Notes under the pieces: model-generated
What the model saw: the letters and a program-made list of their open reading frames with translations, nothing else
Told to the model about the DNA's origin: nothing
The model's database searches: none
Part shown: positions 57,961 to 64,000 of the stretch, piece by piece
Numbering within the stretch: position 1 is the stretch's first letter
Layout: the number at the start of each line of letters is the position of its first letter
Position numbers and translations under genes: made by a program
DNA from: Serinus canaria
Lineage: Eukaryota; Chordata; Aves; Passeriformes; Fringillidae
Direction of reading: 5' to 3'
Length of the DNA: 64,000 bases
Assembly (NCBI RefSeq): GCF_022539315.1
Contig: NC_066343.1
Location: 39,010,706 to 39,074,705, forward strand

Positions 57961-60900
57961 CGCCAGAAGAAGTAGTTATCATTTCCGTACATCGAGGCTG
58001 AGGCAAGTCTGAATGACATACGAGTGTCACGTATTCGCAGGTGCAAAGACCAGCTGATCTGAGATGCTCTTCCCTTGCCGATTCTGAGATTCTGTGCTTC
58101 TGTCCTGGCACATGGCAGGTAGTCATTCATCTGTATCGACAGGTTCTTCACTTACCACTTCACCATTAAGTAAAAAGATGTTGATGGTCCTTTCTTACCT
58201 AGTTACCCAAGCTGAGCATTTTGAAGTTACTAAATCAGGGAGAATTAAAGAAGAAAAAGGTTACAGAATTCCTATTACAAAGGTACAGAATGAACAGTTA
58301 ATAAGGTGTTAGAAGGTACTTGGGAATCAATTTGACATGACACTTACTAATTGAAAACACACTCCATTCTATTTGCATTTGCTCAGGCTAACAGAAAATT
58401 CATATCTTATGAGGTGGCTTTCTAGGCCAGGCATGGGTTGATTTTGCTTTAATAGAACATCCTACTAAGAAAGTCGTAGCCATACCTAGCTGAAACACAC
58501 TATACAGAAATAATAAAAGCAACAAATAAAGCAGAAAGCATAAATGCAGACTGTACAAAAAGATATAATCAAAAGTATTGTCAGTCATGATACTTTTAAA
58601 CCAAAGTTTTGAAGTTTAAGTAAAATTGTTGTATAGATTCTCCAAATATACTGCCTCTCTATGAAATTTGGCACTTTGAAGTATTTCTCTGAACAAAATA
58701 TTTATGGAAGGGGAACAAGTAAAATTAAAATGTCATGCAGCAATTTTCTAGAAGAAAAAGTTGGTGACTTTTAGAGAATTTGGAGGAAAGAGAAACAAAA
58801 ATTAGTAGCATAAACTGCAATATGATTCAAGATAGAAAAGACCTTGAGAAAGAGCCTTAATGCAGGATAGAAGTAAAATTTTGAAACCTGTGAGTTGCTG
58901 CAACACCCACATTACTGTTCTCCAGCCAAGTCTCCTTACAGCTCTATAAAATGTGCTTTATTCCCCGTCTCTCTCCTGGGGGAACACGAAGACATCACCT
59001 CTTTAGGGCAATAGATACCCATTTTAACTGTCCTAGGGATTTGATGGCAACAAGCTCACATTAGTCTAACCATATATACTGAATCAGCATATATACTAAA
59101 CATTATTCTTTCACAGACATCTCTGTTTTCTGTGAATCTGTGAAACTGAGAAGTTGTCAAAGAAGTTTTAGATAAAACCATGCAGTTGGATCAAACTGGC
59201 TAATTAGATATTTTAATAGTGTTGAAAGAGTAAAGTTCTGTAGGCCAGATCATATAATCATAAGGCTGCAGACCACTGTTAAATAAAGCTTGAGGCAACA
59301 CTTGGAAAAGGGTATTATTACCTGTTGTGGTAAACATCAGTTTATGTTTGCTGCAATTCAAAATATTTCTCATAGGAGTGTTGCTGAACTCTACAGTAAT
59401 CTTGTCTTAAAAGGTTTGAGATGCATAGATTTATATATGACAATGTCAAAAATTACCAGGCATGAAAATATGATGGTAAAATTGCCAAATAAAATTATTA
59501 TTTTACCAAAATTAACTGGGAGAAGAATGTGGGAAGAAACAAACTGTAAGTGTCATATTTTCAGGCTACCAAAGTTGTCAAAATGGAAGCTACGGAATGC
59601 TCCATCAAGAAATACCATTTCTGGCTTAGGGGGGAAACAGTAGCCCTTTCTACAGGCACAGATCCTGCTTCGAGTCTTCAAATTCTAGGATTAGTAAAGG
59701 GTAGCTGTACAAAGAAATTGGTGGTTAATCATGGCTTTATTGCTACATAAGTTTTATTTCTGTGTTAACTGTGCATATTTTTCTCACAGTTTCAAGAAAG
59801 TAGAAAAGAACTTAAAATACTCAAGTACTTCCTATTAATCAGTACATAAGGAAGAGCCACAATATGAATCAGTATTTAAGGAAGAGCTACAACTAAACCA
59901 CTAAAGACAAGTAGCTTTCTGATAATGCTACAAGACCCAACATCATCCTGAAGGTGGTAAAATTATAGCAAAGACTTTAAAATATTACAAAGCTATAGAG
60001 TGTGATCAGAGGGCTAGAAAATATGAAATGAGTCAAGATTGAAAGAACTCACTTTCTTCAGTTCATGAAAGAACTGACAGGAAGTTCAATAACACCCCTG
60101 AAATATGTAACAAGGACAGGTAATATTTTTTGTCTATAGGATATCACAAGGATTAAGACACTTGATTTACAACAAGGCAGATTCATGTTTGACACCATGA
60201 AAACTTTTGAAAAGGACAGTTAAGCACAGCAAATAGATCACTTCAGAGAACACTCAATCTTGAGTAATATAGCCTTCTCAGAGCAAGTGAGGTAAACCTC
60301 TCCTGAGCTGGTAAAGAGATTTGCCTTAGGAAGGTGAAAACAAATCAATGACTTCTTAGAAATTCTGTTCCTTTGCACAAGCTTCTTTGCCCATTTTTAT
60401 TTTACTGACGTAGATAAAGTTACAGGAGAACAATCATCCGAATATATTACAAGGAGAACCTGAAGATGCTGAAAACTCACAGTTTGCCTGAAATCACTGT
60501 TCTAAAGTTGAGTGTTTGATTACTTCAAAAGTTTTGAAACTTTATCTCATATACCATACATAAAGAATGTGTCTTCGCATAGGAATTATAGTAAATATCA
60601 GTAAAGATTTAAACATATTTCTGGAAAAGAGGTAGGAGCTGAAAACTCAAAGGCTTTTTTTGGGAGTACTGTTATTTAAAGAATTAAAACACAGAGTGTG
60701 GGAACAGGGAAAGGCCACAAAATTTGTATGTATGCTACGGTATCCTGTCCCATCCAAAGGAATGTGTACTCAAAGACCAGTCTTAGCAAAACTGTGCAGA
60801 AATAAACTGCTTAAACTTTGCTTACAGTTTGAGAATTTTTAGCTGTTACAAGAGAGAGAGGTTGGACAGTTCATGGGACCTCATGATCTTTTCAGAAACA

Positions 60901-63900
60901 TTTTGTTTTCCAGCGAAATATCCCAATTCCCATGAAACTTTTCACAAGAAGGTGTTCTTGCGTTCAAGCTAGAACTGTGGTCAGACACACACGTCTGTAC
61001 CATGACTCAGAATAAGCCTGAGAACTCCAACTGACAGCATCTTTTGAGCTGACAACTACACTGAGGTGTACCTGCATCTCTTACATGAGATCCCACATCT
61101 TTTCCCTAAATGACAAAATTCGGTTTCCAAACAACACTTTTCTGAATTTCGTCCAAACACGAGGCACTCTCCAAGTGTTTTAGCCTACATTTTAATCTTT
61201 CCAGTGATCCACTTATTTGCAGATTTATCTAGTTACTTTACCCTGGCTCATTTTGCATTCCTAATAGGATGTTTACCTTATCACTTTGAAGCACTGCTCA
61301 GCCTTCATTGGCTTTAAAGTGAAGCTGAATTCTGCCACCTTGTGCTCAAGAATATCAGCACATCTCTTTATTTTGGGAAGGAGAGAAAAAAGAGGAAAGG
61401 GGAAGGAAAAGTTTAATAAATACCATGTTTCTATTAAACAAAGAATCCATTGAGGATCTGAAGATTTAATTGGTTGGGTCCAGTTTGATGTTGCCTGAGA
61501 TGTCTACCTGAGATCTTCTCAAAAGGACAAGCATTCTCCTAAGAGATGCTATTCATACCATGGAAAGCCACTTTTCATATATCCACAGGGTTTTGAAGCT
61601 TTGGCCTCCCCCATGGCCTGATAGAGATAAGACAGTTGTCCAGCCTCTCATCCCATGACCTCTGTCTGTTTGATGGCTCAAGGTATTAATCACAGTGTTC
61701 TGGTTGTGCTTGGTCACACTTGCTTTACTTTCTTTTCTTCAATAAGAAATCACATCACAGACTGGATGGAAAGGGCCTTCTCATTTATAAAAAAAATAAG
61801 AGTATTTTTTGAGGGGGTGGTAAAAATAATGCTTGTAAGGAGCAACGGATGTCCTTTTTCTGCTGAAGTACAATTCAACATTCTTTTTTTCTGTCTGACA
61901 GGATTCCACCAGTACCTTTATTGTAATGTGTGAATGCAGACATCCTGAAGGTGGTGGAACTGAAACAGACTTGGAAAGGTATCTTCCTCCACCAGATGCC
62001 CTATTGGGACTCCCTTCCTCCTCACCCCTGCCTTGTCCTGTATCCCCGCCCCTCACTTTCCTGCATATTGTCCCTACCTCAGCGTCAGCCCACCTTATCC
62101 ATCACTCCTGCAAGTCTCTGTGTGGCCAGACAAACAGTGCAGCTCGTTGATTCTGCAGCTATCCACTTACCGCACTGGATGCCTGGTAGCAAACATAAGT
62201 GGTGTGCCTACCTGTAAGACTTCAGCAACAGACATCCCAGAGCAACTGATCAGCACGAATGTTCTATTTTGCTGGGTGATTTCCAAACAGTGTTTGTTCA
62301 GGTTAAGTTTGTATCAATTGCATGGATTCCTCAGTTCATAGAAGTAATTTCTTCCTCAGATAACTCAGCTGACTCTCCACATATCTGTTTGCACATACAT
62401 ATTTTGTTGTGCAAATCATGCTTGTCTTTCCAATTACAAGGATTCAACAGGGGGCAAATGGCAACATAATAGAAATCTGATAACCAGTTGTCAGTTTTCT
62501 CCCCACCTAAAAGCTATCCAAACTGTAAGGATTTTTTGGACATGTTGAACTAATGGTACTCTGACTCTTCCTTTAGAGTAGACTCCGTAAAACCCAGTCT
62601 CTAGGACACTAATTTAAAACATCCAAAATCATCAGTCATCTGAAAATTTAGTTACTGGAACACTGCAAGCTAGCTTCATTTAGCACAAGTTACTGAGTTA
62701 CAGCTGCTCTCATCATTTACATTCACACAGACTATATAACATTGTGCATTGCTTGTGGTTATGATTTTTGACTCCTTGTCCTTCTAGGCCATAGGGACCT
62801 GAAGAAAGAAAGCTCTGTAATTTATTGCTCAAGATAGATATCATTAAGGTTTTGATGCAGATATGCTTATCATAGTTGTGCTAGTTAGTATTTCATTCTA
62901 ACAGAGAGTAAATCTCATTATAAGGCCTGTTTCTCCAAGGGGAAATACTGCTTGTATGGTTGTGTTCATTGTTGATAGCATACAGTACAACACAGTACAA
63001 CACAATAATTGTGTTCCAAAACTACTGATGATGTCTGAGCTTGCCTCTTGTCGCTGTCACAATGGCACAGATAAAAGCCATAAGCAGTGATAAGCAGTCA
63101 AACCAGGAGGGATCTAGAAGGCCAGAAATCAATTGCTTCCAGCTGATCGATTTAGGACTGACAGATACTGATGGTTGGTATAGCAGCTGTAAATGGAGAT
63201 AATTATTCCACTTATGGATAATATACTGTGAATGTCGTGGTAAATCCAATCTTTATCTCACTGAAAATCACAAATTAATCAAAATTATTAATTTTTCTTG
63301 CTCTTTTTAAAGAATATTGTTACTAGAGATAATACTACATAAATGTAGTACTTGTTAACAATTTCTGTTTCCTGTTTGACTCTTCCTGTGTCTAGTTATA
63401 TTTTACATAACTTGTGCAGCTTCTATACAATAGAAGAATTTACATGATATAAACTCTTTTAAACACGGAGAAAGAAGAAAACAGGAGAACTTTTATAAAA
63501 GGCCTGGTAATTTCTTCACACTACAATAAATTATTCTGCTCCCAGAAAATGTCCATCTTGTCCCCTGTTTATGAATAATCTCTTGATGCTGACAGCCGCT
63601 CTCTGGCCTGACTTAAAAGAACATGTTGACAAGTTTGCTGCAAAGGCACTCTGATATCTTCTGGAGGCTTTCCTCAAGATTCAAGATTATTTTCAGGATA
63701 TAGGCTAGCATAGAAGCTGTGCAGATCCCTCAAACACTTTTTTCAGCATTCTGTCTCCCTACATCCTCTCCCTGCCACAACTACTTATGAAGCCACTCCC
63801 TTGCTGATTATTTTCTGTGGTTTCCACAGCCTTTAGAGGCCACCAAGATTTTCTGATCTTTTTTACTTTCCTACAGAGTCTTCCCTACTCCACAACACCT

Positions 63901-64000
63901 AGAATTGCTCACAGGGCATGAGGGACTCTCTTACATAATGTTCTGCAGGTTTCTATGGTACTTCTACTCAGTTTCCCACAGCAACCATACAGAGCAGGAG
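57961..64000. other. NTRK2 upstream region, no gene recognised
   Basis: About 6 kb of AT-rich DNA upstream of the CpG island. A diverged direct repeat (AATCAGTAYWTAAGGAAGAG at 59837 and 59866) is present. ORFs on both strands are at most about 117 codons and show no familiar domain. Distal enhancers or a noncoding leader exon could lie here, but nothing in the bases alone shows it. Confidence 0.7.

Noticed and set aside
59290..59643. Plus-strand 117-codon ORF upstream of NTRK2
   Set aside because: No recognised domain, and its length is within chance expectation for 6 kb of sequence.
1..64000. Bacterial-type features, CRISPR arrays, tRNA or rRNA genes
   Set aside because: The window is spliced vertebrate DNA, and no such structures were seen.

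Overview
The window is vertebrate, almost certainly avian, genomic DNA. It holds the 5' two-fifths of one gene, NTRK2 (TrkB, the BDNF/NT-4 receptor tyrosine kinase), on the minus strand. The avian call rests on four CR1 LINE copies with typical CR1 3' tails and on a translated product that closely resembles chicken TrkB with many substitutions. It is therefore probably a bird other than chicken, but the species cannot be fixed from this window.

Layout, reading the gene from right to left. Positions 57,961-64,000 are upstream sequence with no recognisable gene. A CpG island (about 56,160-57,960) holds the presumed promoter, the 5' leader and coding exon 1 (56,552-56,760: signal peptide and LRR N-cap). 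Intron 1 is about 18 kb and contains three of the CR1 copies. It is followed by exons 2 and 3 (38,534-38,608 and 38,231-38,302; leucine-rich repeats), exon 4 (32,199-32,267; last LRR), exon 5 (29,086-29,240; LRR C-cap), exons 6 and 7 (16,109-16,245 and 12,955-13,087; first Ig domain), exon 8 (11,145-11,444; second Ig domain, the neurotrophin-binding one), a 33-bp exon 9 (6,353-6,385; variable juxtamembrane stalk), exon 10 (2,052-2,152; stalk) and exon 11 (700-799; transmembrane helix). All ten exon junctions have AG/GT boundaries and keep one open frame of 461 codons plus one base. The intracellular exons (truncated T1 tail, Shc site, kinase) lie beyond position 1 and are not in the window.

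The encoded part is the complete extracellular, ligand-binding half plus the membrane anchor. The leader directs it to the secretory pathway, the LRR and Ig modules form the ectodomain, Ig2 binds the neurotrophin dimer, and the alternatively used exon 9 sets stalk length. I see no second convincing protein-coding gene and no tRNA, rRNA or CRISPR. The most interesting non-coding signals are three near-perfect intronic hairpins whose only base mismatches become G-U wobbles in the NTRK2 sense transcript, a (TA)26 tract just upstream of the regulated 33-bp exon, a strong second splice donor after the transmembrane exon that would give a different cytoplasmic tail, and an upstream reading frame that stays open and in phase with the TrkB start for about 200 codons.
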